Positions 5,825-6,115 of a stretch of 6,115 bases of DNA are shown in pieces. Source of the stretch: Desulfobulbaceae bacterium (GTDB taxonomy: Bacteria > Desulfobacterota > Desulfobulbia > Desulfobulbales > Desulfurivibrionaceae). The position numbers and the translations under genes were made by a program. The notes under the pieces are model-generated. The model did no database searches. It saw only the letters and a program-made list of their open reading frames with translations, and was not told the origin of the DNA. The stretch is from positions 1 to 6,115 of the forward strand of contig DOZO01000059.1 of NCBI GenBank assembly GCA_003517965.1, read 5' to 3'. Every line of letters starts with the position of its first letter. Positions within the stretch are counted from its first letter, which is position 1.

Positions 5825-5960
5825 GAAAGTGTGATTGCGGAAAATTACGGTAAATGGGGTGGGATGGAAGGGTTAGTCAACTAAGCCGGTGTAACAAAAT
5901 AAGGTCGTCATCTGTATGACCTCAACAGCTCTTAATCAACCGCATTCCTTAAATTACAGG

Positions 5961-6115
5961 TTAAATTCCCCAAAGAGGATCGTTGCCGAATTGCCGATGC
6001 AGTTGCTGGTCGGGGTTTTGGCGATAAAACTCCTCTTCGCAGAAGGAAAACCGGTAGGATTCCAGATAATCGAGGATGAGCGCATAGGCCTCGTTGATTT
6101 GCCGGATTTGCTCGG
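5961..6115 (-). CDS. C-terminal end of a probable J-domain (DnaJ-like) protein, 5' end outside window
   Basis: The last 50 codons of a minus-strand frame run from the window edge to TAA at 5961-5963. The sequence begins EQIRQINEAYALILDYL, which resembles the helix III-IV end of a J domain (the kxINeAYxxL pattern). It closes with RFSFCEEEFYRQ and QFGNDPLWGI, a tail I associate with small J-domain proteins of Geobacter-like bacteria. The HPD tripeptide that would prove a J domain lies outside the window, so function as a Hsp70 co-chaperone is tentative. It is convergent with the DedA gene, with 136 bp between stops. That gap holds no strong terminator, only weak hairpins without T-runs. Confidence 0.6.
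   Translation of the reverse strand, partial: EQIRQINEAYALILDYLESYRFSFCEEEFYRQNPDQQLHRQFGNDPLWGI

Noticed and set aside
5861..5932. Terminator hairpins between the DedA gene and the convergent J-domain gene
   Set aside because: GGTTAG/CTAA-CC and GTCAT/ATGAC stems are only 5-6 bp and lack T-runs on either strand.

Overview
The window reads as a piece of chromosome from an anaerobic, cytochrome-rich bacterium. A relative of the Desulfuromonadia/Geobacter-type Desulfobacterota is the best guess. The basis is two exported six-heme c-type cytochromes side by side, an adjacent two-component system, and generally GC-rich codon use in most genes. The taxon is inference: there is no rRNA or other marker gene here.

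Layout. Positions 1-1193 (minus) hold most of a multiheme cytochrome c gene (cytA here) whose 3' end lies beyond the window. Positions 1194-1491 are a regulatory gap with a leader, a promoter-like box, a palindromic operator and a strong terminator. Positions 1492-2664 (minus) hold a complete second six-heme cytochrome (cytB here), a paralog of the first. Positions 2665-2897 are the cytB regulatory region. Positions 2898-3545 (minus) encode a response regulator with a receiver domain joined to an ArsR-type winged helix. Positions 3575-5020 (minus) encode a histidine kinase with seven predicted membrane segments, translated just ahead of the regulator. Positions 5021-5215 are a divergent promoter region. 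Positions 5216-5824 (plus) encode a DedA-family membrane protein. Positions 5825-5960 separate convergent genes and show no gene or convincing terminator. Positions 5961-6115 (minus) hold the C-terminal end of a probable J-domain protein.

The most interesting signal is non-coding. The two cytochrome genes carry the same promoter module. It consists of an 18-bp palindromic site, TGTGAATAAWACTYCACA on the minus strand, identical at 16 of 18 bases. Exactly 26 bp further on lies an identical TTATCTGG box, preceded in both copies by CAAGYAANN. The rest of the two intergenic regions is not obviously alike. This suggests that one regulator controls both cytochromes. The neighbouring kinase/regulator pair, with its unusual output domain, is the natural candidate, though a CRP/FNR-family protein is a real alternative. 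As a working model, a His-rich membrane sensor kinase phosphorylates a REC-wHTH regulator, which switches two alternative periplasmic or outer-surface electron carriers.
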